DNA from: Alphaproteobacteria bacterium
Lineage (GTDB): Bacteria > Pseudomonadota > Alphaproteobacteria > Rhizobiales > Beijerinckiaceae
Assembly (NCBI GenBank): GCA_021325385.1
Contig: JAJPHH010000043.1
Location: 1-64,000 of the forward strand
Length of the DNA stretch: 64,000 nucleotides
Direction: 5' to 3'
Below are positions 36,157-45,025 of this stretch, one piece after another. Numbering within the stretch: position 1 is the first letter of the stretch; each line of letters begins with the position of its first letter. The notes under the pieces were generated by a model. It did not search any database. It worked only from the letters and a program-made list of their open reading frames with translations, and had not been told where the DNA came from. The position numbers were made by a program, and so were the translations under genes.

Positions 36157-36400
36157 ATGGCGGCGGTGGTCTTCATCGGCCTCGATGTGATCCAGTTTTT
36201 AATCGGCGGCTATCTCGAACCGCTCTTCGCGGGCGCGACATCGAACGTCTCGCCTTTAAGCCGCAGTCTTTGCGGTCTTCTTCTTCAGCGTCCTGTGAGG
36301 TTCGGCCGGCGCCTTCATCGGCGCGCCTATGCTGATCGCCTTCATTGTCTATTGCGCACAGGAGCCGGCAGGCCGCTGGCTGACGGCGCGTTGTCTGCGG
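36157..36400 (+). pseudogene. Relic of an AI-2E family transporter (C-terminal fragment)
   Basis: The frame from 36157 reads VVFIGLDVIQFLIGGYLEPLF and NVSPL, then a one-base shift near 36259 continues as AVFAVFFFSVL, TGA at 36296-36298, GSAGAFIGAPMLIAFIVY. Joined, this matches the C-terminal end of AI-2E/PerM transporters (typically ...NYLEPRLxGRxLxLSPxxVLFAVFFWGxLWGxAGAFIGVPL). The TGA stands where the family has Trp (TGG). The N-terminal two thirds are missing. It is clearly dead. Confidence 0.75.
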
Positions 36401-36469
36401 GCGTCGCCATTCATGCCGACGCCGATTTACCCGCGCTGAGCGCGGAGCGCCGCGCCGCCCAGGCGTTCG

Positions 36470-37024
36470 TCATATCGATCGCGGCGAGAGCAGCCAGCCG
36501 TAGGTCAGCCAGGCGACGCCATGGGAAATGAGATCGATCCCAAGCAGAAGTCCGAGGACCCACATGCTGCTCGCAGGCCATCCTGAGAGGATGATGAGGC
36601 CGGCCAAGACGCCGAACGCGCCCGAAATCGCCATCAGCCAGCCGGCTTCGCCCCTGTGTCTGATGGCGACGATAATTCTCACAATGCCCGACGCCAGGAA
36701 TACGATTCCGATGACATAGGTCACGGCCAGGGCGCCGGTCACGGGCTGGTTCACCACCATCCAGCCGAAGACGATATAGAGCGCGCCGAGCAGAACGCGC
36801 CAAATGAGCGCGCCCAATCCTTTCGTCATGAAGGCGTGGACGATCTCGAACGCGCCGACGATGATCGCGGTAAAGCCGATGAATAGCGTGCTGATGAGCG
36901 TAGCGAGCGCGATGTCGCCGAGTACGAACACGCCGCCCAGGATAAGGACGATTCCGAGCACGACGCGGAGCCAAGCGGGCGGCGCGTAGATGGCGGCGGG
37001 CGTTCCAGAGTCATAAGTGGTCAT
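36470..37024 (-). CDS. HdeD family (DUF308) membrane protein
   Basis: The product is 184 residues from the ATG at 37024. Six transmembrane helices are arranged as three hairpins (LRVVLGIVLILGGVFVLGDI, TLFIGFTAIIVGAFEIVHAF, then four more), the layout of HdeD acid-resistance proteins. The upstream extension in the open frame is a shadow. It lies 14 bases after a shorter HdeD-like gene and downstream of arginine deiminase genes, suggesting an acid-stress group. Confidence 0.85.
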   Translation of the reverse strand: MTTYDSGTPAAIYAPPAWLRVVLGIVLILGGVFVLGDIALATLISTLFIGFTAIIVGAFEIVHAFMTKGLGALIWRVLLGALYIVFGWMVVNQPVTGALAVTYVIGIVFLASGIVRIIVAIRHRGEAGWLMAISGAFGVLAGLIILSGWPASSMWVLGLLLGIDLISHGVAWLTYGWLLSPRSI

Positions 37025-37038
37025 GTCTTTCTCCTCGC

Positions 37039-37389
37039 TTAGCTCCCCGATATCAAAACATCGCTCCGCGACTTTCGTACGGGCAGCTTCAGCGCCAACG
37101 CCGCGCTGGCGGCGAGCGCGACCAAGCCTGACGCAGCTGTCAACTCCCGCCAGACGAATCCGCTCCAGTCCTCGATTTGCAAGGACTGGACGATCTCCGC
37201 CACGCCCGCCAGCATAAGGGCGACGCCCAAAACGACGCTGGTCGCGAATGCGGATATTGCGGGGAGCGCGACAGCCAGAGCCCCGGCTAGCGCGAGGACG
37301 ACGCCCAAAGCGAGGAACCATCCCCATTTCGAGCGCAAGGATTCGGCTCGCTCCAGATGGGCGATTCCGGTGGTGGACGTGCCGCTCAT
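37039..37389 (-). CDS. Short HdeD-like (DUF308) membrane protein, half length
   Basis: The product is 116 residues from the ATG at 37389 (37431 is an alternative). It has four hydrophobic segments: WGWFLALGVVLALAGALAVAL, TSVVLGVALMLAGVAEIVQSL and two further on. The pattern is that of the first half of HdeD proteins, and it ends with a basic tail where the family continues with two more helices. It may be a natural short form or a truncated copy of the neighbour, from which it is separated by only 14 bases. Confidence 0.7.
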   Translation of the reverse strand: MSGTSTTGIAHLERAESLRSKWGWFLALGVVLALAGALAVALPAISAFATSVVLGVALMLAGVAEIVQSLQIEDWSGFVWRELTAASGLVALAASAALALKLPVRKSRSDVLISGS

Positions 37390-37442
37390 TGGCGATCGCC
37401 TATTCTGCGCCCCGGCGCCCGCTTTGGACATCCTCCGCGCCG

Positions 37443-38693
37443 CTAGTCATCCACGGCGTCGCGGACGATCGGACAGGTCATGCAGTGGCCGCCGCCGCGC
37501 CCGCGGCCGAGTTCAGCGCCGGCGATCGTGATCACTTCGATACCGGCCTTGCGCAGCAAGGTATTGGCGTAGGTGTTGCGGTCATAAGCGAAGACCACGC
37601 CTGGCGAAGCGCAAACGAGATTGGCGCCGCTGTCCCATTGCGTGCGCTCGCGCATGTAGTCTGTTCCCCCCGTCTCGACCACACGCATCTTCTTCAGACC
37701 CAACGCCTCGCGGATCGTCTCGACCAAGCCGCCCTTATCCTTGCGTAGCTCGATCTGGCCCTTCTTCGCGCCGGGCCGATAGGAGAAACACTCGATCTTG
37801 TCGACGATATCCGGATAGATCAGGACGCAATCGCGATCGGCGAAGGTGAAGACCGTGTCAATGTGCATGGCCGCGCGCAGTTTCGGCATCGCGCCGATGA
37901 TGACGCGTTCCGCTCCGCCTCTCTCGAACAAGGCGGCGGCGACTTGGCTGATCGCCTGCCGAGACGTCCTCTCGCTCATCCCGATCAGCACATTGCCCTT
38001 GCCGATCGGCATCACGTCGCCGCCTTCCAGCGTGGCGAGGCCCCAGTCCTTGGTGGGATCGCCCCACCAGACATTGACCCTGCCGGCGAAGTCGGGATGG
38101 AATTTGTAGATCGACGTCGTGAGGATCGTCTCTTCGTGCCGAGCCGGCCAGAAGAGCGCATTGAGCGTCACGCCGCCATAAATCCAGCAGGTCGTGTCGC
38201 GCGTATAGAGCGTGTTCGGGAGCGGCGGCAGCAAATATTCGGTGACGCCGGCGGCGTCGCGAATGAGTTCGAGCGTCTCGCCGCCGATATGCTCCGGAAA
38301 TTCCTGCGTCGACAGACCGCCGATGAGAGTCTCGGCGAGTTCGCGGGGCTTCAGTCCTTCCAGATAGGAGCGAACCTCGTCGACCAGGCCAAGACCGACT
38401 TGGTTCGGCGTGATCTGATCGTCGAGAATCCATTTCTTCGCTTCAGGGAGCGCAACCGTCTCGGCCAGCAGATTGTGCATCTCGAGCACTTCGACGCCGC
38501 GGTCGCGCATCTTGGTCATGAAGTCGAAATGATCGCGCTTGGCGACGTCGACCCAAAGGACGTCGTCGAAGAGCAGGGCGTCGCAATTGCTCGGCGTGAG
38601 CCGCTGATGGGCGCGGCCAGGCGCGCAAACCATGACCTTGCGAAGCCGGCCGACCTCCGAATGAACGCCGAACCCCGTTGCAGTATCCGTCAT
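37443..38693 (-). CDS. arcA: Arginine deiminase
   Basis: A 416-residue enzyme converting arginine to citrulline and ammonia. Catalytic features are present: the nucleophile Cys in [15 protein letters not shown] at the C-terminus, His in [13 protein letters not shown], and Asp/Glu in [13 protein letters not shown]. The N-terminus [26 protein letters not shown] is typical. It lies 84 bases after an amino acid antiporter gene on the same strand. The catabolic ornithine transcarbamylase and carbamate kinase genes are not in the window, so ATP recovery by the full pathway cannot be claimed here; ammonia release could raise cytoplasmic pH. Confidence 0.95.
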   Translation of the reverse strand: MTDTATGFGVHSEVGRLRKVMVCAPGRAHQRLTPSNCDALLFDDVLWVDVAKRDHFDFMTKMRDRGVEVLEMHNLLAETVALPEAKKWILDDQITPNQVGLGLVDEVRSYLEGLKPRELAETLIGGLSTQEFPEHIGGETLELIRDAAGVTEYLLPPLPNTLYTRDTTCWIYGGVTLNALFWPARHEETILTTSIYKFHPDFAGRVNVWWGDPTKDWGLATLEGGDVMPIGKGNVLIGMSERTSRQAISQVAAALFERGGAERVIIGAMPKLRAAMHIDTVFTFADRDCVLIYPDIVDKIECFSYRPGAKKGQIELRKDKGGLVETIREALGLKKMRVVETGGTDYMRERTQWDSGANLVCASPGVVFAYDRNTYANTLLRKAGIEVITIAGAELGRGRGGGHCMTCPIVRDAVDD

Positions 38694-38777
38694 GGCTGCC
38701 TCTCCCGAACGTAGCTCCCGGTGCGCGCCCGACGGTCGCCGGACGCGCGTTTCATGAAATGTCCTTCCCCCATTTCA

Positions 38778-40235
38778 TCACGGCGTAATGAGGCCGGTCG
38801 CGAGGCTATACACGCCGATGGCGGCTGCGATCAGCGTGGTGGCGAAAATGCCGAACTCGACCGGGGTGAACATGCGCGCGTCCTGCTCCCGCCGCGCCCA
38901 GAAATAAAGGATGGTCCCCGGCGCGAAGAGAACGGTCATCAGCAGCACGTATTTCAACCCGGCCGCGATGAACATGAAAATCGTGTAGACGGCGGCGATC
39001 CACGCGAATATCTGGTCGCGGCCGCGCTCGTCCGGCGCTTTCTCGTAGCCCACTCCGCTTCGAGCCACCTGCACGCCGTACGCTGCGACGAGCAGATAGG
39101 GCAATAGCGACGTCACGCTGCACATGTCGAGCATAAGGTTGAAGGCGTCCCGCGACCAGTAGTTCGAGATGATGAACAGCGAGACGACGATATTGGAGAC
39201 CCACAGCGCCACGGCGGGAACTCCGTTGACGTTCTGCGCGGCGAATATGCGCGGCATGTCCTTCGACTGGCCGGCTGCGAACATCACTTCCGCGACGATC
39301 AGCGTCCAGGCGAGAAACGCGCCCAACACCGAAACCAGTACGCCGATCGAGATCATGACCGCGCCCCAGTGCCCGACGGCGAGCTCGAGGGCGCCGGCGA
39401 GCGACGGATTCGCCACCCCGGAGATCGCCGCGCGAGGCGCCGCCGCATAGGGAAGCAGCGTGATCGCGACCATGAGGCCGGTGACGCCGACGAAGCCAAT
39501 AATGATCGCTGCGCCGATGTCCGAGCGCTTCGTGGCGTAGCGGGAATAGACGCTCGCGCCTTCGACGCCGATGAACACGAACACCGTGATGAGCATGGTG
39601 TCGCGCACCTGCGCGATTAGGCTCTTCTCCGGCATTCCGATACCGCCGAAGAAATTCTCGGAAAACTGCGAATACTTGAAAAGGAAAACAAAGAGGACGA
39701 CCGCGAGGATCAACGGAACCATCTTGGCGATGGTGACGATCGTGTTGATGTAGGTCGCTTCCCTGACGCCGCGCAGGATCATGAAATGGAACGCCCAGAC
39801 GCCGACGAGCGACACGATGATCGCGACGACGCTGGCGCCGTTCCCGAAAATTTCCGGGAAGAATCGGCCGAGCGTCGCTGTGATGAGCACCCAGTAGAAG
39901 ACGTTGCCGAGGACCGAGCCGATCCAGTAGCCGAAGGCCGACAGGAAGCCCACATAGTCGCCGAAACCCGCCTTGGCGTAGGCAAACACGCCGTTGTCGA
40001 TGTCCGGTCGCTTCTCGGCTAGGGCCTGGAACACGCGCGCAAGCGTGTACATGCCTCCGCCGGCGATCGCCCAGGCGATAAGCGCTCCGAAGGGGCCGGT
40101 CGCCGTCGCAAACCGGCCGGGGAGGTTGAAGATGCCGGCCCCAACCATAGAGCCGATGACCATAGCGGTCAGCGATGACAGCGGCAGTTTTTGCCGTTCC
40201 GTTGAGGAGGTCGCCAACTCTGTGGAGGATGTCAT
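38778..40235 (-). CDS. APC-family basic amino acid antiporter (arginine/ornithine, ArcD-like)
   Basis: The product is 485 residues from the ATG at 40235, which has a GGGGAGGAAG ribosome site; the longer frame to 40283 has none. About 12 helices are present. The first carries LTAMVIGSMVGAGIFNLPGRF, the substrate-binding motif of the basic amino acid/polyamine antiporter family. Placement directly before arcA supports exchange of arginine for ornithine or citrulline. Agmatine/putrescine exchange is an alternative. Confidence 0.88.
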   Translation of the reverse strand: MTSSTELATSSTERQKLPLSSLTAMVIGSMVGAGIFNLPGRFATATGPFGALIAWAIAGGGMYTLARVFQALAEKRPDIDNGVFAYAKAGFGDYVGFLSAFGYWIGSVLGNVFYWVLITATLGRFFPEIFGNGASVVAIIVSLVGVWAFHFMILRGVREATYINTIVTIAKMVPLILAVVLFVFLFKYSQFSENFFGGIGMPEKSLIAQVRDTMLITVFVFIGVEGASVYSRYATKRSDIGAAIIIGFVGVTGLMVAITLLPYAAAPRAAISGVANPSLAGALELAVGHWGAVMISIGVLVSVLGAFLAWTLIVAEVMFAAGQSKDMPRIFAAQNVNGVPAVALWVSNIVVSLFIISNYWSRDAFNLMLDMCSVTSLLPYLLVAAYGVQVARSGVGYEKAPDERGRDQIFAWIAAVYTIFMFIAAGLKYVLLMTVLFAPGTILYFWARREQDARMFTPVEFGIFATTLIAAAIGVYSLATGLITP

Positions 40236-40396
40236 TCTTCCTCCCCTTCGCCGCCCCGCATTGTACGTCAGATCGTCGCCCACGATGACGACGACCGGGC
40301 CGACGAATATGTCAACCCGCCAGCCGTATCATGCCTTCGCCGGCCCGGCGCAGCGCCTCGTCGCAAAGCATGGTCGTCCGCGGCTTCCTGTTGAGA

Positions 40397-40909
40397 TCAT
40401 GCGGCCTTGGCTAGCGCGGCCCTAAGCTTTTGCTCGGCTTCGTTGGTGAGCGAGGTTCTCAACACCCTTGGCTTGTACGCCTCGATCTCCGGCAATACCT
40501 TGTCTTCGTTCACGCTCCTGAACAGGATGAAAAGCGCAGAGGACCCCTTTGGAATTGTGTCGCCGAGCTTTTTCACGAAATCATCGGGAATGCCGTAATC
40601 GGTCAGCGAGCCGGCGATCGCCCCGGCGCCGGCGCCGGTGACCGCGCCGATCGCCATTCCAGCAAGCGGATTCAGGAAAAGGAGACCGACGATGGCGCCC
40701 CACAATGCGCCCCGGCTGCCGCCGGTCGCCGCGCCGAGCGCGGCAAGATTGACGGCTTGTTTTATATGAACCTTACCACTTTGATCGCGCTCCACCACAC
40801 ACGCGTCTTCCAGATCGATTAGATATTCCTTTTCCAGAGCGCGCAGCTTGTTCAGCACTTCGTCGGCAGTGTGTATTCCATCGAAATCGAGGACGACCAG
40901 GTTGCTCAT
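40397..40909 (-). CDS. DUF1269 membrane protein
   Basis: A 170-residue protein. It starts MSNLVVLDFDGIHTADEVLNKL and has a Gly-rich transmembrane pair in the middle (GSRGALWGAIVGLLFLNPLAG, AIGAVTGAGAGAIAGSL), then PDDFVKKLGDTIPKGSSALFILF, all family marks. The function is unknown; homologues often occur near stress and ion-transport genes. Confidence 0.88.
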   Translation of the reverse strand: MSNLVVLDFDGIHTADEVLNKLRALEKEYLIDLEDACVVERDQSGKVHIKQAVNLAALGAATGGSRGALWGAIVGLLFLNPLAGMAIGAVTGAGAGAIAGSLTDYGIPDDFVKKLGDTIPKGSSALFILFRSVNEDKVLPEIEAYKPRVLRTSLTNEAEQKLRAALAKAA

Positions 40910-41344
40910 GTTGCTGCTCCCTCCGGTGTGGGATTAGCACTGGGTCTGGCTGATTTGCGCCAGAACCTTCGAGTTCGAGGCGGCTATCCTTCCCGTCCGC
41001 GGTTCTGTCGCGCGCTCGGCGACTGGAGACGGACTGGCCTCTGTAGTACCTTTCTTAAGGATGCCGCAACGATAGCCCAAAAAGTCCCATATGTCGATAG
41101 TTCGGCGTCCTTTGATAGTTGCCCGGTACGTGTACAGCGCTGCATTGGAGATAGATGCGCAATTTTGAACATCCTTTGCTCGCGCCCGCTCTGCGCGGCT
41201 GGCGTCAACTGGCCGCGTTTGGCCGATGCGACCTTCGGTGCAGTTGGCGAGGAAGGTCGATAGCTCGCGCCGACCGCGCGGGTCGCATCCAGCCGTCGTC
41301 GAACTCGTCGTTGTCCCTTTGCGCGACCCAAATTAAGGATTGCG
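40910..41344. other. Intergenic region with no supported gene
   Basis: A 435-base gap upstream of the DUF1269 gene and downstream of the Gly/Trp-rich gene. The segment 41040-41150 is less GC-rich than its surroundings and probably holds the DUF1269 promoter. Open frames crossing it on both strands are shadows of low plausibility. Confidence 0.45.
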
Positions 41345-41725
41345 CTAGCCGCTCGGACGTTGGCCGCCGGGACGTTGACCGCCTGGCCGATTGCCGCCAG
41401 GACGATTCCAACCAGGCCGTCCGGGTCGGTTGCCGCCCCAACCTGGGCCGCCGGGCCGCGGCCTCCGCCACCCGCGCCAGCCAAGGCCGCCGCCCCAGCC
41501 GAAGCCTCGTCGGAACTCGTAGCCGCACCTGTACCAACCCGGGCCGCGCCAGCCTCTGTCGTACCAGCAATAATTACGGCCGCCGAAGAAGAATTGAGCA
41601 TCTTCGATCGAGGCGATCCGCGGCGCCCCAGCAATGCCATCAATCATCGCGGCGTCCACTGTTGTGACGCTTACCATTCCGAATGCGGCAACCGCCGCTG
41701 CGATTTGAGCGAGTGTTTTCAACAT
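41345..41725 (-). CDS. Exported Gly/Arg/Trp-rich protein
   Basis: A 126-residue protein with a signal peptide (MLKTLAQIAAAVAAFGMVSVTTVDA). After a short spacer come NYCWYDRGWRGPGWYRCGYEF, with two Cys, and a low-complexity tail of Gly, Pro, Arg and Trp with repeated NRPGGQRPGG-like units. Such small exported proteins are common in Hyphomicrobiales and have no known activity; the tail is likely disordered in the envelope. Confidence 0.72.
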   Translation of the reverse strand: MLKTLAQIAAAVAAFGMVSVTTVDAAMIDGIAGAPRIASIEDAQFFFGGRNYCWYDRGWRGPGWYRCGYEFRRGFGWGGGLGWRGWRRPRPGGPGWGGNRPGRPGWNRPGGNRPGGQRPGGQRPSG

Positions 41726-42170
41726 TGCCTTGTCCTCCCTAGATCATCGCCGCGCAAATTGCCTTGGCGACGACGCGGTGATTCCTCTTCAAGTCAAGCG
41801 AAGGCCAGTCGCGGTCGGCTCGATGGATTGACCTCCAGCGCACGCTCGACTCCCGCGGACGAACTGATCCCACGACCGCCGTCGGAGCGTCGAATAGACT
41901 TGTCGATTTCCAGCGTCAGAAGCGGCTCTGCGGCGACTATATTGGCCGATACCCTGTACTCTCGCCCGCTTTGGCGACAGGAGACGCAAGCCCACGCGTC
42001 GATCCGCTTGTACTTTGCAAGCAATGAAGGCGTCGCATGAGACAGTCTTACGTCATCTTCCGAAGCAAGTATTAACGAATATCACCAGACTGTCAAGAAT
42101 CTGTCCTTGCTCACTACATTATGAGACGTCGGCAGAAGCGGATTTCGTCATTGTTTCTTGGCCAGAGCGA

Positions 42171-42190
42171 TGCGCGAGATATGTCGCGCA
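42171..42190. repeat. Perfect 7-bp inverted repeat
   Basis: TGCGCGA and TCGCGCA flank a 6-base spacer. It could be an operator or a short hairpin; no gene start lies close. Confidence 0.55.
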
Positions 42191-42273
42191 AATAACCGCC
42201 AAGCTATCAATGACGACTTGGCGCTGAGCCCGCGCCGGTCTCACATCTATCTGAACCAGATAGATCTTATTTA

Positions 42274-42301
42274 TATATCGAATCAATTTTTACTCGATAT
42301 A
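42274..42301. repeat. Perfect 8-bp AT-rich inverted repeat
   Basis: TATATCGA at 42274-42281 and TCGATATA at 42294-42301 enclose a 12-base AT-rich spacer. The arms are weak for a terminator and better suited to protein binding. Confidence 0.6.
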
Positions 42302-42407
42302 GCTATGTCGCCCGTGAATTCACTTGCCGGAGATTGCTCTTAATTGCGAACGTGAACGTATTGATCATTGCGAAAGATAGAGAGAATCGGATCGTTTCTC
42401 AAACAAG

Positions 42408-42593
42408 GTGACAGGAGGCGTAGCGACTGCTCTTCGATTGACTGACGACGACGCTTCGCCACTGTTTGAAGGCGCCGCTGCGCATGCACATGAACAGTCA
42501 CACCGGGAAGTACGCACTCTGACGCCTTCCTTGCGCGATGGGCGCCTGAAGGCGGCGGCGATCGGCCAGCGGACCTTCAAGATTACGGGATAG
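42408..42593 (+). CDS. Possible small hypothetical protein
   Basis: A 61-codon frame from a GTG at 42408 with no clear ribosome site. Product composition is ordinary (LTDDDASPLFEGAAAHAHEQ), with no motif. It ends 7 bases before the next small frame. A minus-strand frame overlaps it entirely, so coding status is doubtful. Confidence 0.25.
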   Translation: MTGGVATALRLTDDDASPLFEGAAAHAHEQSHREVRTLTPSLRDGRLKAAAIGQRTFKITG

Positions 42594-42600
42594 GGGCGGC

Positions 42601-42819
42601 ATGACCGAACTGGAGGAAAGCGGAACTGACCGACGGCCAGGGCCGGGCGCTCTCCGGGCATCGCAAGCCTATCGGGGCTACGGCAAGGAAACGATGGCGA
42701 GGGCGCTGGCGGCGACGCGCAAGCGGTATGCGCATCTCTTGGCGCAGAAGCAGTTCGAAGAGCAGAAGGCCGAAGAGCCGCATCAGCCCGAGACCGCGCG
42801 AAGGATATCGGCCTCTTAA
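42601..42819 (+). CDS. Small hypothetical protein
   Basis: A 72-residue product from an ATG preceded by AGGGG. It is charged and probably helical in the middle (KETMARALAATRKRYAHLLA, then KQFEEQKAEEPH). It has no signal or membrane segment and no recognised family. It lies 280 bases before tRNA-Gln. Confidence 0.42.
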   Translation: MTELEESGTDRRPGPGALRASQAYRGYGKETMARALAATRKRYAHLLAQKQFEEQKAEEPHQPETARRISAS

Positions 42820-43098
42820 CAAGCTGTTCGACACATGGCCTCCTCAGCGCGACGAGGCGCAAGTCGGCCTCAATGAGCGGGTGTGACTTGCGTCCGAGCG
42901 CTCGATGAAACGCAAGCAGCACAAAGTTTCCAAATGGCGGGGGGGAAGCGTTTCCAAATGGGCGCGAAAGGCGACGATAAAAAGCGGCCAGGCGGGCGCG
43001 GCCAGAAAGCTAGGCGGGCCGAGGTTAGGATTGCGAGCGGCGGCGTCCCACACTATGGTCGCGCCGCTTCGCCGCCCGGTTCGGACGCTCGGAGCCAT

Positions 43099-43173
43099 TG
43101 GGGCGTCGCCAAGTGGTAAGGCAGCGGATTTTGATTCCGCCATACGGAGGTTCGAATCCTCCCGCCCCAGCCA
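43099..43173 (+). tRNA. tRNA-Gln (anticodon TTG)
   Basis: A 75-base cloverleaf. The acceptor TGGGGCG at 43099-43105 pairs with CGCCCCA at 43163-43169. The discriminator G is at 43170 and an encoded CCA at 43171-43173. The anticodon stem GCGGA/TCCGC encloses the loop TTTTGAT, giving anticodon TTG. The T-arm contains GGTTCGAATCC. It reads glutamine CAA codons. Confidence 0.97.
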
Positions 43174-43317
43174 AGTTAAGGCCTTGATCGGAATATCGAA
43201 ACCGTTTTGTTCTCGCCGCGCCCGAGGGGCAGGCTCTTGCTCTGGACGGCGGCCGGGCGCATGCTCAGAGCCAAACAGCCGCGCCGGGCAGACCGCGGCT
43301 AGGATTTGGAGGCGCAT

Positions 43318-43749
43318 ATGAGCGTTGCGCAGATTCTCAGAGGCAAAGGCCGCGACGTCGTCGTTACGCAACCGCACCGAACTTTGATGGAGGCCGCCCA
43401 GTTGCTCGCCGAGAAGGGCATCGGCGCGGTGGTCGTCTCGGACGCCAGCCGGCGGGTGTTAGGCATCCTTTCGGAGCGCGACATCATTCGCGCAGTCGCC
43501 CGCCACGGCGCCGGCGCGCTCGATCAGGCGGTCTCGAAATATATGACCCAGAAAGTCTTCACGGTCAGCGAGGACACGCCGGTCGATACGGTGATGGAGA
43601 CGATGACCAATGGCCGCTTCCGTCACGTCCCGGTGACAGCCGACGGACAACTCGTCGGCCTTGTCTCGATCGGCGACGTGGTCAAGCACCATGTCAACGA
43701 GATCGAGAGCGAGCACCGCGCGCTCAAGGATTACATCGCCACGGCGTGA
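43318..43749 (+). CDS. CBS-domain pair protein
   Basis: The product is 143 residues from the ATG at 43318, with a GGAGG ribosome site. Two CBS domains fill the chain: about 8-65 (LMEAAQLLAEKGIGAVVVSD, VLGILSERDIIRAVARHG) and 78-135 (TPVDTVMETMTNGRFRHVPV, LVGLVSIGDVVKHHV). The pair would bind adenine nucleotides. Stand-alone CBS proteins of this type are widespread in alphaproteobacteria, partner unknown. Confidence 0.9.
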   Translation: MSVAQILRGKGRDVVVTQPHRTLMEAAQLLAEKGIGAVVVSDASRRVLGILSERDIIRAVARHGAGALDQAVSKYMTQKVFTVSEDTPVDTVMETMTNGRFRHVPVTADGQLVGLVSIGDVVKHHVNEIESEHRALKDYIATA

Positions 43750-43866
43750 CGCCGGCCGCGACGAGTTGCGGCGGCCCAAAGCGCCGCGTTAAGGCCCTTC
43801 GTTGCCCGACAGCCCGCCGGCCGGGCGAGGGGCAGTCTAAGACGTCGCAACGCCAACGGAGCGCCG

Positions 43867-44913
43867 TCAGACCACGCTCGCCATGGCCGGCGCAAATTCG
43901 ACATGTTGTTGCAACTCGTCGATAGCGCGGCGCGCCGCTTCGCGGCCGAGCGCAATCAGCTCCTCGGCGCGGTGGAACTCGAACAGCCCGATCTTGCCGA
44001 GCCGGGCGGTGATCAGAACGTCGGGCGGATCGCCGGCGAGCCGTGAACGGGTCACCCGGTCCTGCGTGATGTTGAAGGCGTCGATCATCACCGCGGCGAT
44101 GCCCGGCGCGCCGCTCGCCGAGCGGGTGAAGGGGCGCAGCAACATCGCCGCGCCGCGCCGCATGCCCAGCATGCCGCCGATCACGCCGCTCTCGATACTT
44201 TCCGCGGCCGCTTCGTCCTGCGCCCTCTGCGCGACCTCGTCGAGCGGCGGCGGGTCGTGCAGGGTCGCGCCGCGCCCCAACATGTCCGAGACGATGTTCA
44301 CGGCGATCACTTTGTCGGCGCCAAGAGCGCGCGCCAAGGTGACCGGCACCGGATTGACCAGCGCGCCGTCAATGAGCCAGCGGCCGCCCCAGCGCACCGG
44401 CTCGAATATGCCGGGGAGGGCGTAGGAGGCGCGCATCGCCTCGACCAGCGAGCCGCGCGTCATCCAAATCTCGTTGCCGGTGCCGAGTTCGGTCGCGACC
44501 GAGGCGAAGCGGATCGGCAAGTCCTCGATATTGGTTCCGGCGAACGCTTTTTCCAGCCGGCCGCGCAAGCGCGCGCCGCCGATCAGGCCGCCGCCGCTGA
44601 ACGAGACATCCATCAGGCCGAACACGCTGCGTTTGGTCAGCGACCGGCTGAAAGCTTCGAGCTCGTCGAGCCGGCCGCCGGCGTAGCAGCCGCCGACCAC
44701 GGCGCCGATCGAGGCGCCGACCACGATGCTTGGCGCGATTCCCATGGCGACGAATTCGCGCAGCAAGCCGATATGGGCCCAGCCTCGCGCCGCCCCGGCG
44801 CCAAGAACGACCGCGATTTTTTGCTGGCGGCGAACGCTCGGAACGGCCGGCGTTTGGCCGGCTGGCTCTTGGCCGCCCCTACGAAACGGATAGCCGAACA
44901 TCTTGTTAGTCAC
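43867..44913 (-). CDS. Patatin-like phospholipase family protein (RssA-like)
   Basis: A 348-residue protein. Patatin marks are the oxyanion turn VLGAGAARGWAHIGLLRE near residue 36, the nucleophile Ser in GASIGAVVGGCYAGG, and the Asp of the dyad in WLIDGALVNPVPVTLAR. The first 30 residues are basic and lack a signal. It is probably a cytoplasmic or membrane-associated lipase acting on phospholipids. It follows hisI by 112 bases on the same strand. Confidence 0.9.
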   Translation of the reverse strand: MTNKMFGYPFRRGGQEPAGQTPAVPSVRRQQKIAVVLGAGAARGWAHIGLLREFVAMGIAPSIVVGASIGAVVGGCYAGGRLDELEAFSRSLTKRSVFGLMDVSFSGGGLIGGARLRGRLEKAFAGTNIEDLPIRFASVATELGTGNEIWMTRGSLVEAMRASYALPGIFEPVRWGGRWLIDGALVNPVPVTLARALGADKVIAVNIVSDMLGRGATLHDPPPLDEVAQRAQDEAAAESIESGVIGGMLGMRRGAAMLLRPFTRSASGAPGIAAVMIDAFNITQDRVTRSRLAGDPPDVLITARLGKIGLFEFHRAEELIALGREAARRAIDELQQHVEFAPAMASVV

Positions 44914-45025
44914 TTAACGCAACAGCTCTTCGTTCGAGAAGCAAACGAGGCGCCGTGGCGATAGTAAGGCCGAATTGTCGCCGGTTCATTAACGAAACGG
45001 CAAGCGAAAAGTTGCAGCTCTCGTC

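Larger units (their letters stand above)
41726..42407. other. Gene-poor AT-rich region
   Basis: About 680 bases with no convincing gene and lower GC than the flanks, especially 42050-42360. It holds two perfect inverted repeats, at 42171-42190 and 42274-42301. A 76-codon minus-strand frame (42024 to 41794, TTG start) is possible but has no family or ribosome site. The region may be a decayed insertion or a regulatory leader. Confidence 0.5.

Noticed and set aside
41794-42024. A 76-codon minus-strand frame with ordinary composition (TTG start)
   Set aside because: No ribosome site or recognisable product; kept only as a remark on the gene-poor region.
42365-42922. A 185-codon minus-strand frame
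   Set aside because: Ser/Arg/Pro-rich shadow opposite two small plus-strand frames, with no motif.
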